A stretch of 64,000 nucleotides of DNA from Arthrobacter gandavensis. GTDB taxonomy: Bacteria > Actinomycetota > Actinomycetes > Actinomycetales > Micrococcaceae. The first letter of the stretch is position 1; the number at the start of each line of letters is the position of its first letter. Shown here one piece after another: positions 15,070 through 22,970 of this stretch. Where the stretch lies: contig NZ_VTFU01000001.1 in NCBI RefSeq assembly GCF_009192735.1, positions 186,001-250,000 on the forward strand. The letters are read 5' to 3'. The notes beneath the pieces were generated by a model. That model did not search any database. It was not told the origin of the DNA and saw nothing but the letters and a program-made list of their open reading frames with translations. The position numbers and the translations under genes were made by a program.

Positions 15070-17316
15070 ATGAATCCTTCCCTACCGCGTCATCTGGCCG
15101 GCAGCCACAAGGCGGGGACCCAGCCCGACGGCGGACGGACCGACAAGCGCACCGGATGGGCCCTTTTCCTGATTCCGGTGGTGCTGATCATGGTGTGGTT
15201 CGGCGTCGGCGGGATCGGCGGGCCGTACTTCGGCAAGATCAGCGAAGTGGCCGACAACAACCAGACGTCCTACCTGCCGTCCAGCTCCGACTCGACGCAG
15301 GTGGCCGACCTGCAGAAGAAATTCACTGACAGCGACGCGATTCCCGCAGTGATTGTGTACGTGAACGACGGCGGCCTCACGCAGCAGGACCGCAGCTTCA
15401 TTGATGGCCGGGCCCAGGCGCTGGCCAAGGTTTCGGGAGTGGCCGGCGGCGGCTCGCCGGCCCAGTTTTCCACGGACGGCAAGGCGGCGGAAATCTTTGT
15501 TCCGGTCCTGGACACCGATGAAGCCGCAGCAACAGTGGAAGAGCTGCGCACGGTCGTCTCGGACGGCACTCCTCCGGGACTGTCCGGCTACGTCACCGGG
15601 CCCGCCGGCCAGCTTGCGGACATCACTGAGGCGTTCGGCGGGATCGACACCTCCCTTGTGCTCGTGGCGGCGCTGGCGGTGTTCGTGATCCTGGTGATTG
15701 TCTACCGTTCGCCGCTGCTGCCGATCCTGGTGCTGGTGACGTCGCTGCTGGCTCTCTCGGCCGCCATCCTGGTGGTCTTCTTCCTGGCCAAGGGCGGCTT
15801 CCTCACCCTGAACGGCCAGGTCCAGGGCATCCTGTTCATCCTGGGCATCGGTGCCGCCACCGACTATTCGCTGTTGTATGTGTCCCGCTACCGGGAGTCG
15901 CTGCGGGACCATGAGGGCAGATGGGATGCCACCCGGGCAGCCCTGAAAGGAACCTTTGAACCTGTGCTGGCGTCGGCCGCCACCGTTACCGCCGGCCTGC
16001 TGTGCCTGCTGCTGAGCGACCTGAACTCCAACAAGGCCCTGGGACCGGTCGCCGCCATCGGCATCGGCTTTGCCTTTCTGGCGGCGATGACGCTGCTGCC
16101 GGCGCTGCTGATGCTCACCGGACGTGCAGCGTTCTGGCCGCGGCGTCCGCAGTTCGGCTCTCCGCATCCGGACCGCGACGGTGATTCGCCCAAGGGAATC
16201 TGGCCGCGGGTGGCGAGGACGATTAAGGCTCATCCGAGGCGGGTATGGGTTATCCCGGCCGTGGTCCTGCTGGCGGCGGCCGCCGGAATGCTGCAGCTGC
16301 GGGCATCCGGCGTGCCGCAGAGTGACTTTGTCCTGGGCGATACGTCCGCTAAACAGGGCCAGCAGGTCCTGGGGGAGCACTTTCCCTCCGGATCGGGGAG
16401 CCCGGCCCTGATCGTGGCTCCGGAGGGCGAGCTCGACGACGTCGCGCGTGCCGTGCTGAACGTCCAGGGTATTGATGCGCTGGCCGTGGATGCCACTGGA
16501 ACTCCAGCGGGAACCCTGCCGGTTACGGCGGACGGCGTTCAGTCATCACCGGTGCCCGGAAGCGCTTCGGCTGCCCCGAAGGTGGTGGAGGGAAAAGTCC
16601 TGCTGGAAGCCACCTTGACCCAGTCAGCCGAGTCGGATGCCGCCGAGCAAACCGTGCAGAGGATGCGGGACGACGTGTCCGGAATCGGCGGCGTGCTGAT
16701 TGGCGGGGTCACAGCCACCACCATTGACACCAACGCCGCCGCCGTCCACGACCGGGACCTGATCATCCCCGTGGTCCTGGTGGTGATCCTGTTCCTGCTG
16801 ATGCTGCTGCTTCGTTCGATCCTGGCACCGGTCCTGCTGATCCTGACGGTGCTGTTGTCCTTTGGTGCCACCCTGGGCGTCTCGGCCGTGGTGTTCAACC
16901 ACGTCCTGGATTTTCCCGGGGCGGATCCGGCCGTGCCGCTGTACGGGTTCATTTTCCTGGTGGCCCTGGGGGTGGATTACAACATCTTCCTGATGACCCG
17001 TGTGCGCGAGGAGAGCATCCTGCACGGCACCCGGGAGGGAGTCATCCGGGGGCTGATGATCACCGGAAGCGTTATCTCCAGCGCCGGTATTGTCCTGGCC
17101 GCCACTTTCGCGGCGCTGGGCGTGATTCCGGTGCTGTTCCTGGCGCAGCTGGCGTTCATCGTGGCCTTTGGCGTCCTGCTGGACACCCTGGTGGTGCGCT
17201 CGCTGCTGGTGCCGGCCCTTTCCTATGACATTGGCCGCAGGATCTGGTGGCCTTCAAAGCTTTCCCGGCCGCAGCCCGGACAGCACCGGCCCAGTGCGCC
17301 GGCGCACGGCCGCTAG
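15070..17316 (+). CDS. MMPL-family RND transporter
   Basis: A 748-residue MMPL/RND membrane transporter. Residues 1-28 are cytoplasmic and basic, and the first membrane helix is around 30-50. A periplasmic porter domain with LQKKFTDSDAIPAVIVYV follows, then five helices from about 190 to 360. These include GIGAATDYSLLYVSRYRES, the proton-relay Asp-Tyr pair typical of MMPL proteins. The second half repeats this: a loop at about 410-560, then helices with LGVDYNIFLMTRVREES. It exports lipids or hydrophobic compounds by proton motive force; the cargo is unknown. ATG 15070 with GAGAGG upstream. Chorismate mutase follows after 9 bp. Confidence 0.92.
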   Translation: MNPSLPRHLAGSHKAGTQPDGGRTDKRTGWALFLIPVVLIMVWFGVGGIGGPYFGKISEVADNNQTSYLPSSSDSTQVADLQKKFTDSDAIPAVIVYVNDGGLTQQDRSFIDGRAQALAKVSGVAGGGSPAQFSTDGKAAEIFVPVLDTDEAAATVEELRTVVSDGTPPGLSGYVTGPAGQLADITEAFGGIDTSLVLVAALAVFVILVIVYRSPLLPILVLVTSLLALSAAILVVFFLAKGGFLTLNGQVQGILFILGIGAATDYSLLYVSRYRESLRDHEGRWDATRAALKGTFEPVLASAATVTAGLLCLLLSDLNSNKALGPVAAIGIGFAFLAAMTLLPALLMLTGRAAFWPRRPQFGSPHPDRDGDSPKGIWPRVARTIKAHPRRVWVIPAVVLLAAAAGMLQLRASGVPQSDFVLGDTSAKQGQQVLGEHFPSGSGSPALIVAPEGELDDVARAVLNVQGIDALAVDATGTPAGTLPVTADGVQSSPVPGSASAAPKVVEGKVLLEATLTQSAESDAAEQTVQRMRDDVSGIGGVLIGGVTATTIDTNAAAVHDRDLIIPVVLVVILFLLMLLLRSILAPVLLILTVLLSFGATLGVSAVVFNHVLDFPGADPAVPLYGFIFLVALGVDYNIFLMTRVREESILHGTREGVIRGLMITGSVISSAGIVLAATFAALGVIPVLFLAQLAFIVAFGVLLDTLVVRSLLVPALSYDIGRRIWWPSKLSRPQPGQHRPSAPAHGR

Positions 17317-17319
17317 TCT
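17314..17319 (+). promoter_or_regulatory. -10-like TAGTCT, 6 nt before the chorismate mutase start
   Basis: TAGTCT is separated by exactly six bases from ATG 17326, the spacing expected when the transcript begins at the A of the start codon. It overlaps the MMPL stop codon (TAG 17314-17316). No clear -35 is seen. Confidence 0.4.
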
Positions 17320-17325
17320 AGTGGC

Positions 17326-17667
17326 ATGGAAACCCACGATCATCAACGATCCACGACCTGCCAGCTCGACGACGTACGGACGGCAATAGACGAGATCGAC
17401 GAGGAAATTGTGGCGCTGATTTGGCGCCGTGAGCGTCTGGTTCGCCTGGCCGGGCCGCTGAAGGACAACGATGCCCAGGTGAAGGCTCCGGAGCGCGTGG
17501 AAGAAGTCCTGGAGCATGTCCGCACAGCTGCCGAAGCGCAGGACGGTGACCCCACGGTGGTGGAGGCGACCTACCGGGCCATGATCGACGCTTTCATCGA
17601 CTACGAGCTCAAGGTCCGGCGTGCCGCCGAAACGCAGGCCAAGCTCGAGGCCTTCGCCCGCAGCTAG
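17326..17667 (+). CDS. Chorismate mutase, type II (AroQ-like)
   Basis: 113 residues, all-helical. CQLDDVRTAIDEIDEEIVAL (about 12-31) is the hallmark of helix 1 with the Arg that binds chorismate. IWRRERLVRLAGPLK follows with the second basic patch, and the end YRAMIDAFIDYELKVRRA closes the bundle. It rearranges chorismate to prephenate for Phe/Tyr; some small AroQ proteins act on isochorismate instead. There is no signal peptide, so it is cytosolic. The ATG lies 9 bp after the MMPL gene without a Shine-Dalgarno; a leaderless start or coupling would explain expression. It converges on the CoA transferase. Confidence 0.87.
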   Translation: METHDHQRSTTCQLDDVRTAIDEIDEEIVALIWRRERLVRLAGPLKDNDAQVKAPERVEEVLEHVRTAAEAQDGDPTVVEATYRAMIDAFIDYELKVRRAAETQAKLEAFARS

Positions 17668-17691
17668 CCGTACTGAGCGCGGGCCGCGCCA

Positions 17692-19041
17692 CTATAACGG
17701 GCGGGCTTCCCACAGCGCGGCGGCCGAGCCCAGAGGACCCGCGGGAACGTCCCAGTGCAGGTGCGGCTGCGGACCCGTCCCCTCAAATCGGACCGGTGGC
17801 GCCAAGCGCAGCCCGGGACCCCAAAAGGTTTGTTCGGGGATCTGTTCCAGTGGTTCCGCCGCTGCTGTTGCCGGCGGTTCGGGCACAGCGGAGCGGCCAT
17901 CCGGCCCAGCCGTTCCATGCGGACGGTTTGCTCCGGCGGTGCCTTGCAGCTGCGCCGCTGTCCGGGCCAGCGACAGCCGGGCCGAGAAAACGCGTCCGTC
18001 CAGCCGCTGCCGCCACGCCCGCAGAGCGGCAGCGGCGGTGAGATAGCCGGTGGCATGGTCCAGGGCCTGGACCGGCAGCGGACGGGGAACAGCGGAGCCA
18101 AAATATTCCATGCCGGCATGCGCGATGCCGGCACTCATCTGCAGGAGGGAATCGAAGCCGCGCCGCTGTGCCCATGGCCCGGACCACCCGTAGGCGTTGA
18201 GCGAGACCTCCACCAGCCCCGGGCTGATCTGCTGCAGCCGCGGGGAGTCCAGTCCCAAGCCGGCGAGAGCTCCGGCCCGGTAACCGGAGACCAGGATGTC
18301 TGCTCCGGCCAGCAGTTCGCGGATGCGCCGGGCGTCGTCCGCGGACGTCAAATCCAGCCTGGCGCACCGCTTGCCGGGGGTGAGCTCCGCTTCCGCCGCC
18401 GGTTCGGCCCAGCCCGGCGGATCGATGCGCAGGACGTTGGCACCCAGGGCGGCCAAAAACCGCGTCGCCACCGGTCCGGCAATGATCCGGGTCAGATCCA
18501 GCACGCGGACTCCGGCCAGCGGCCGCTCCGGCTGGGACTGCGGGATCAGCCGCGGCGCTGAGCCAAGCCCGGCCCAGCTGATCAGCGGCTCTGATGCCAC
18601 CCTCATTCCCGCCGGATGCTCCGCCCACTCCCGGGCGCTGCGCATCCGCGCCGCACAGCCGCCGGCGGCTGCCACTGCCCCTTCCAGCGTTTCCCCGGTC
18701 CACCCCGCGACGGCGGCCGCGACCGTTTCGCGGTCCGGCACGGGATCCACCGCAAGCCCGAGCACCGCGAGCGCGGCATGCCGGTGGTGCGGCGCATTGG
18801 TGTGCAGTCGGATCCACCCGTCAGCACAGGGATAGTCCCCGGCCAGGGAATCCCAGGGCGGCGGCACCTCCCAGCCCTGCGGGGTGAAGGACCCGGCGAA
18901 CCATGCCAGCGCCAGGTCCGGATCAACCACAGCAGCCGTCCGTCCCCCCAGCCGGTTGGACAATTCGGCTGCGGCGGTGCCGGCCTGCGCCACTGCCCAC
19001 GCGGCAAAGGCACGAACCGGGAAAGCGGACTCCATGGGCAC
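17692..19041 (-). CDS. CaiB/BaiF-type CoA transferase with permuted domain order
   Basis: 449 residues. The family III core is present but in unusual order. The small-domain segment with CADGWIRLH (about residue 72) and EWAEHPAGMRVASEPLI (about 140-157) comes first. The Rossmann start RVLDLTRIIAGPVATRFLAA (about 175-195) and the catalytic-Asp region QALDHATGYLTAAAALRAW (Asp near 328) come after it. In E. coli CaiB the order is the reverse. The N-terminus AFAAWAVAQAGTAAAEL also resembles the segment after the catalytic Asp, as if trimmed from a tandem dimer. It transfers CoA between acyl-CoA and carboxylates; substrate unknown. GTG start 19041 with AGGG upstream; divergent from a DUF2087 gene. 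Confidence 0.8.
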   Translation of the reverse strand: MPMESAFPVRAFAAWAVAQAGTAAAELSNRLGGRTAAVVDPDLALAWFAGSFTPQGWEVPPPWDSLAGDYPCADGWIRLHTNAPHHRHAALAVLGLAVDPVPDRETVAAAVAGWTGETLEGAVAAAGGCAARMRSAREWAEHPAGMRVASEPLISWAGLGSAPRLIPQSQPERPLAGVRVLDLTRIIAGPVATRFLAALGANVLRIDPPGWAEPAAEAELTPGKRCARLDLTSADDARRIRELLAGADILVSGYRAGALAGLGLDSPRLQQISPGLVEVSLNAYGWSGPWAQRRGFDSLLQMSAGIAHAGMEYFGSAVPRPLPVQALDHATGYLTAAAALRAWRQRLDGRVFSARLSLARTAAQLQGTAGANRPHGTAGPDGRSAVPEPPATAAAEPLEQIPEQTFWGPGLRLAPPVRFEGTGPQPHLHWDVPAGPLGSAAALWEARPL

Positions 19042-19130
19042 GGCGTATCCCTTCTGCGTGGCAGCGGTGCTGCCTGTAGGGTACGTTACTCACACGCCAG
19101 GGGAACCTTTGTTCCTTTGCTCCCGGGACG

Positions 19131-19262
19131 CGCAGGTCACCGGCAGTTCGACGCCGGGCAGGTCGACGCCGGGCAGGTCGACGCCGGGCAGGTCGACGCC
19201 GGGCAGGCGCGGCATGGCAGGGCAGGGCACGCAGGTCACCGGCAGTTCGACGCCGGGCAGGC
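19131..19262. repeat. 15-bp minisatellite inside a 32-bp direct repeat
   Basis: Four head-to-tail copies of GACGCCGGGCAGGTC (19150-19164, 19165-19179, 19180-19194, 19195-19209, the last differing at the end) and a partial fifth at about 19249. A 32-bp block is duplicated exactly at 19131-19162 and 19230-19261. The array fills the gap between the divergent CoA transferase and DUF2087 genes and ends 30 bp before the DUF2087 start, so copy number could affect expression. Confidence 0.85.
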
Positions 19263-19290
19263 AGGGCAGGGGGAGAGCAGGTTATGCACC

Positions 19291-19860
19291 ATGGATGAGG
19301 AACAGCAGACGGCACCGGAACAGTGGCGGTCCATCGCCGCGGCGCTCGCCGACGAGCGCAGGCTGCGGCTGTATGCGCGGGTGATCACGGCCGCTGAGCG
19401 CGGCACCCCGCTGGACGGGCAGGCCTTGGACGCCAAGGAACGCAAGTCGCTGGCTGCCCTGCAGAAAGCCGGGCTCGTCTCCTCGGGAGTCTGCGACATT
19501 CAGCCGGTCAGCGGCGTGTTTTCCCGCCTGCTGGCCAGTGGCAAGGAACCGCCTGGGACTTCCGTGCGGCGATTTCTGGTCAACGGAAAAATTTCCACCT
19601 ATCCGCGGCGGCAGGCCGATCGTTTGGAACTGCTTCATTACATCGCCGGGCACGTCTTCGAAACGGTCCCGGCACCTTCCGGAGAAATGCCGGTGCTGAA
19701 TGAACGCGGGATTACCGAGCGGCTTGCCGAGTATTCGGGCGATCCGGCCGCTGTGCGACGCTATCTGGTGGATGAGGGCATCGTCATGCGTAATCCGGAG
19801 GGATCGCGCTACTGGCTGGCCAGCCCGCGGCCCGCCGACGGCTGGGAGTTCGCCGGCTGA
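19291..19860 (+). CDS. DUF2087 domain protein with N-terminal helix-turn-helix-like region
   Basis: 189 residues. The first 75 (ADERRLRLYARVITAAERG, ALDAKERKSLAALQKAGLV) look like a winged-helix regulator fold. Residues 110-180 match DUF2087: STYPRRQADRLELLHYIA, then NERGITERLAEYSGDPAAVR, YLVDEGIVMRNPEGSRYWL. DUF2087 proteins are annotated as putative transcription factors; no target is known. The ATG at 19291 (MDEEQQTAPEQW) follows AGCAGG by about 9 nt; the longer open frame upstream only runs through the minisatellite. It converges on the YhiM-like gene 13 bp downstream. Confidence 0.83.
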   Translation: MDEEQQTAPEQWRSIAAALADERRLRLYARVITAAERGTPLDGQALDAKERKSLAALQKAGLVSSGVCDIQPVSGVFSRLLASGKEPPGTSVRRFLVNGKISTYPRRQADRLELLHYIAGHVFETVPAPSGEMPVLNERGITERLAEYSGDPAAVRRYLVDEGIVMRNPEGSRYWLASPRPADGWEFAG

Positions 19861-19873
19861 CAAGCAGCTGAAG

Positions 19874-20917
19874 CTACTCCGACGTTCCAGCTTCGAGGAT
19901 GGACACGATGGAGAAGAGGGTAAAGCAGACAGCCCCGAGTCCAACCAGTACATGCGCGGGGACAAAGAATGCTGCGTTGGCGCCGGCCGCTTCAAAGAGG
20001 AACGCTGCGAAGAACAGGCAGGTGAGCGCTGTTCCGATGGGCATGAGCGGGATGCGGTTGGCCAGGGCAAAAGTGCGGCGCCACACGAGGGCGAGCAGCA
20101 GCACCTTCGACAGGATGCTGAAGCAGATGAGCCCGAGGCTGATCAGCACACATCCCGGGGCCAGCCGGTAGGGCTCGTCTGAGCTGAACAGCACGAACAG
20201 CCCGAGCAGCAGGTTGACCGTTCCCGCGGCGGCGACGAGCCACGGCCAGGCCAAACGTTCGCTGTCGCTGAAAGTGTTGCGCACCTGGCGGACGATGCTC
20301 GCGACCAGGGCGATCAGCGCCGTGCAGATCGCCGACAATCCGATCAGAACGTGGCCGGCAACAAATCCGGGAGTGTCTCCGCGGAGCAGCAGGCCGGCGG
20401 CAAGGGAGAAACCGGCGACGGCGGCCACAGCGGGAACTGCAATGAGCGCCACCGCGGCGGTGCGGGAATGAGCACCATCCGGCGGGCCGCTCAGGGGATC
20501 GAGCAACTGTGCCGACTGGATCAGCGTGAATTTCGTGGACGCGGTTGCGACGGTGCTGACGCATGCGGCGACCAGGCCAATGCCGATCACCACAAAGCCC
20601 GCCGTGAGGTTCTCCGGGGTGTTCTCCCTGTTGGCCAGGAGAATGCCCCAGATGACGGCAGCGGCGGCAGCCGCGTAGCCGGAGAGTGGAAGGAAGATGC
20701 TCCACACGCGCCCATAACGGTCGATGAGCTGCCTGATAATGGTGGCCGCCGTAGTGAACAGCGCATAACAAATGGCGGTCAGCCCAATGTTGACGTGTCC
20801 GGCGACAAAGTGACCGGCATCATCCGGGCCGGCCAGGATGTAGAGGCCGTAGGAGAGGCAGACAGCGCCCATCAGAAGCGGAATGGCGCGAAAAACAGCA
20901 CTTATTGTCCGGTTCAC
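19874..20917 (-). CDS. YhiM-like inner membrane protein (DUF2776 family)
   Basis: A 347-residue polytopic membrane protein with about ten helices. It carries a fourfold repeated pattern: FVAGHVNIGLTAICYALFTT, FVAGHVLIGLSAICTALIAL, LAPGCVLISLGLICFSILSK and FVPAHVLVGLGAVCFTLFSI. The motifs ACVSTVATAS, VRQVRNTFS, ALVWRRTFALANRIPLMPI and the ending SIVSILEAG match E. coli YhiM, a membrane protein needed for acid resistance, as I recall its sequence. Length agrees (YhiM 350). The GTG at 20917 (VNRTISAVFRAIP) has only a weak GGGGT ahead. No acid-resistance partner is nearby. The family seems uncommon in actinobacteria, so transfer is possible. Confidence 0.83.
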   Translation of the reverse strand: MNRTISAVFRAIPLLMGAVCLSYGLYILAGPDDAGHFVAGHVNIGLTAICYALFTTAATIIRQLIDRYGRVWSIFLPLSGYAAAAAAVIWGILLANRENTPENLTAGFVVIGIGLVAACVSTVATASTKFTLIQSAQLLDPLSGPPDGAHSRTAAVALIAVPAVAAVAGFSLAAGLLLRGDTPGFVAGHVLIGLSAICTALIALVASIVRQVRNTFSDSERLAWPWLVAAAGTVNLLLGLFVLFSSDEPYRLAPGCVLISLGLICFSILSKVLLLALVWRRTFALANRIPLMPIGTALTCLFFAAFLFEAAGANAAFFVPAHVLVGLGAVCFTLFSIVSILEAGTSE

Positions 20918-21099
20918 GGGTACCCCGAAAATCAAGCGTGGAGCGGGTGCGGGTTCGACCCCTGGCCGGCCCTCATTTGGCCCAGTTTGCGCCTGCCGCA
21001 CCTGCGGAACAACGCCGGAGGCCGGAAGCTGCTCCCGGCCGCCCGTCTTGGCGTCGGCGGCGGCACAGTTTCGCCCAAGCCTTGACGCAGCGGTCCCGC

Positions 21100-21135
21100 A
21101 GTCGTGCCATTGAAAGGGAGTCGTGCCACTGAAAG
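21100..21135. repeat. 17-bp tandem direct repeat upstream of MFS exporter
   Basis: AGTCGTGCCATTGAAAG (21100-21116) and AGTCGTGCCACTGAAAG (21119-21135) differ at one base and are offset by 19 bp, nearly two helical turns. They lie 44-79 bp before the likely start at 21179, in the gap to the divergent YhiM-like gene. This is a candidate operator for a dimeric regulator. GTG codons inside each copy could also be mistaken for gene starts. Confidence 0.65.
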
Positions 21136-21178
21136 CGTCTGTGTACAACGTCCCCAACACCCCGGAAAGTGTGTCTGC

Positions 21179-22942
21179 ATGGCAGAGCGGTTCGCGGCCC
21201 GTGGAACACAAGCAACCCACCCGATTGCCGGGATGGCCGGCGCCATGGGCACCCCGGTCAATGCGGTATCGCTGGTGGCGCATCCGGGCGCGGCACGCCG
21301 GCCAGCGGATGCGGCTCCAGCGGGTGCGGCTGCGGCGGATTCGGGGGCAGCGGATGCGGGTGCGGCGGATTCGGGAGCAGCGGGTGCGGGAGCAGATGCA
21401 CGGGACCTGCCGTCCGGCCGTCAGCCGGCACCACCGCACTCCAACCGGCGCGTCGCCGTCATTTTCACCGGCCTCATGCTCTCGGTGCTGGTGGCGGCCC
21501 TGGACCAGACCATCGTTTCCACTGCCCTGCCCACCATCGTGGGGGACCTGCACGGGCTGGACCACCTGTCCTGGGTCATCACCGCCTATCTGCTGACTTC
21601 CACCATCGGGCTGCCCATGTACGGCAAGCTCGGGGACCTGCTGGGACGCAAAAACATCTTCATCTTTGCCATTGTGGTGTTCCTGGCCGGTTCCGCACTG
21701 TCGGGACAGTCACACAGCATGGCCGAACTGATCACCTTCCGGGCGATTCAGGGTGTTGGCGGCGGCGGGCTGATGATCGGCGCGCAGGCCATCATCGGTG
21801 ACATAGTTTCGGCCCGGGAGCGCGGCAAATACATGGGCCTGATCGGAGCCGCCTACGGCATCGCTTCGGTCGGCGGTCCGCTGCTGGGCGGGTACCTCAC
21901 GGATACGTGGTCCTGGCGGTGGGTGTTCTACATCAACCTGCCCATCGGCATCATTGCCCTCGCCATCATCATCACGGCACTCCACCTGCCGCGGAACAGC
22001 GTCACGGGTATCCGGCTGGACTATGCCGGGGCCGGGCTGCTCGCCGTCGGGACCGCAGCCCTGGTGCTCCTCACCAGTTGGGGCGGCAACAACTACGCCT
22101 GGACTTCCCCGACCATTCTGACGCTGGCTGCCGTGGCCATCGCAGCCATTGCAGTGTTCATCCCCGTGGAACTGCGGGCAAAGGAACCGTTGCTGCCGCT
22201 GCGGCTGTTCCGCATCCGCAACTTCCTGATCTGCACCCTGGTGGGCCTGGCTGTGGGCCTGGCGATGTTCGGTGCCATCGGCTACCTGCCCACCTTCCTG
22301 CAGATCGTCAACGGGGCGTCTCCCACCCTGTCCGGGCTGATGATGCTGCCCATGGTGGCCGGCATGCTGATCAGCTCCATCGGAACCGGCCAGCTGATCT
22401 CGCGCACCGGCAAATATAAGATCTATCCGATCCTTGGCTCGGCAGTCATGATTCTCGGGCTGTTCCTTCTGTCGCGGATTTCCAGTACGACGCCGTATTC
22501 GTTCACCGCCCTTGGCATGCTGGTGCTGGGACTGGGCATTGGGGCATTGATGCAGAACGTGGTCCTGATCGTGCAGAACAGCGTCCCCGCCAATGACATG
22601 GGCACCGGAGTGTCGACAGCCAACTATTTCCGGCAGCTTGGCGCCTCGCTGGGCATTGCCGTGTTTGGGTCGCTGTTCATCCGGCGGCTCAATGACCGGT
22701 TGGACTCGGCGCCCGCCGGGGCGGGGGACCCCGCGTCCGGCGGCGCCAACTCGATCAGCCCCGAAATGATCAAATCCCTGCCGCCCGGTGCCCAGGACTT
22801 CATCAAGTCCGCCTTCGGTGAGGCACTGCCGCCCATCTTCCTGCTGGGAGTGCCCATCCTGGCCGTGGCGTTTGTCCTCACGCTCTTCATCGTGCAGCAA
22901 CCGCTGTCCAAAACCACCCGTCTGGAGGCGGAGTCCAGATAG
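21179..22942 (+). CDS. Multidrug efflux MFS transporter (DHA2, 14 TM), copy 1
   Basis: About 587 residues. An unusual Ala/Gly/Asp-rich N-terminal tail (roughly residues 35-85, repeats of ADSGAADAG) precedes the 14-helix EmrB/QacA-type transporter. Hallmarks are motif A GKLGDLLGRKNIF, motif B/C-like LITFRAIQGVGGGG and GGPLLGGYLTDTWSWRWVFY, and VLALDQTIV-type helix 1 (VLVAALDQTIVSTALPTIV). It would export drugs in exchange for protons. The start is unsure: ATG 21179 with GGAAAG upstream is chosen; ATGs at 21233 and 21245 or GTG 21104 are possible. A close paralogue follows 28 bp downstream, so they are likely one operon. Confidence 0.88.
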   Translation: MAERFAARGTQATHPIAGMAGAMGTPVNAVSLVAHPGAARRPADAAPAGAAAADSGAADAGAADSGAAGAGADARDLPSGRQPAPPHSNRRVAVIFTGLMLSVLVAALDQTIVSTALPTIVGDLHGLDHLSWVITAYLLTSTIGLPMYGKLGDLLGRKNIFIFAIVVFLAGSALSGQSHSMAELITFRAIQGVGGGGLMIGAQAIIGDIVSARERGKYMGLIGAAYGIASVGGPLLGGYLTDTWSWRWVFYINLPIGIIALAIIITALHLPRNSVTGIRLDYAGAGLLAVGTAALVLLTSWGGNNYAWTSPTILTLAAVAIAAIAVFIPVELRAKEPLLPLRLFRIRNFLICTLVGLAVGLAMFGAIGYLPTFLQIVNGASPTLSGLMMLPMVAGMLISSIGTGQLISRTGKYKIYPILGSAVMILGLFLLSRISSTTPYSFTALGMLVLGLGIGALMQNVVLIVQNSVPANDMGTGVSTANYFRQLGASLGIAVFGSLFIRRLNDRLDSAPAGAGDPASGGANSISPEMIKSLPPGAQDFIKSAFGEALPPIFLLGVPILAVAFVLTLFIVQQPLSKTTRLEAESR

Positions 22943-22970
22943 GCGGCAATCCAGCGAAGGAAGTATCCCG

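Noticed and set aside
19063-19290. 15-bp array as a CRISPR
   Set aside because: Units are contiguous without unique spacers; it is a minisatellite.
20935-20975. GGGTTCGACCCC resembling a tRNA T-arm
   Set aside because: The stem pairs only 4 of 5 positions, and no acceptor, D or anticodon arms could be found upstream at the right distance on either strand.
21104-21596. Alternative frame starting MPLKASVYNVP upstream of the MFS gene as a separate small protein
   Set aside because: It runs into an Arg/Pro-rich out-of-frame translation of the transporter gene, typical of a shadow frame.
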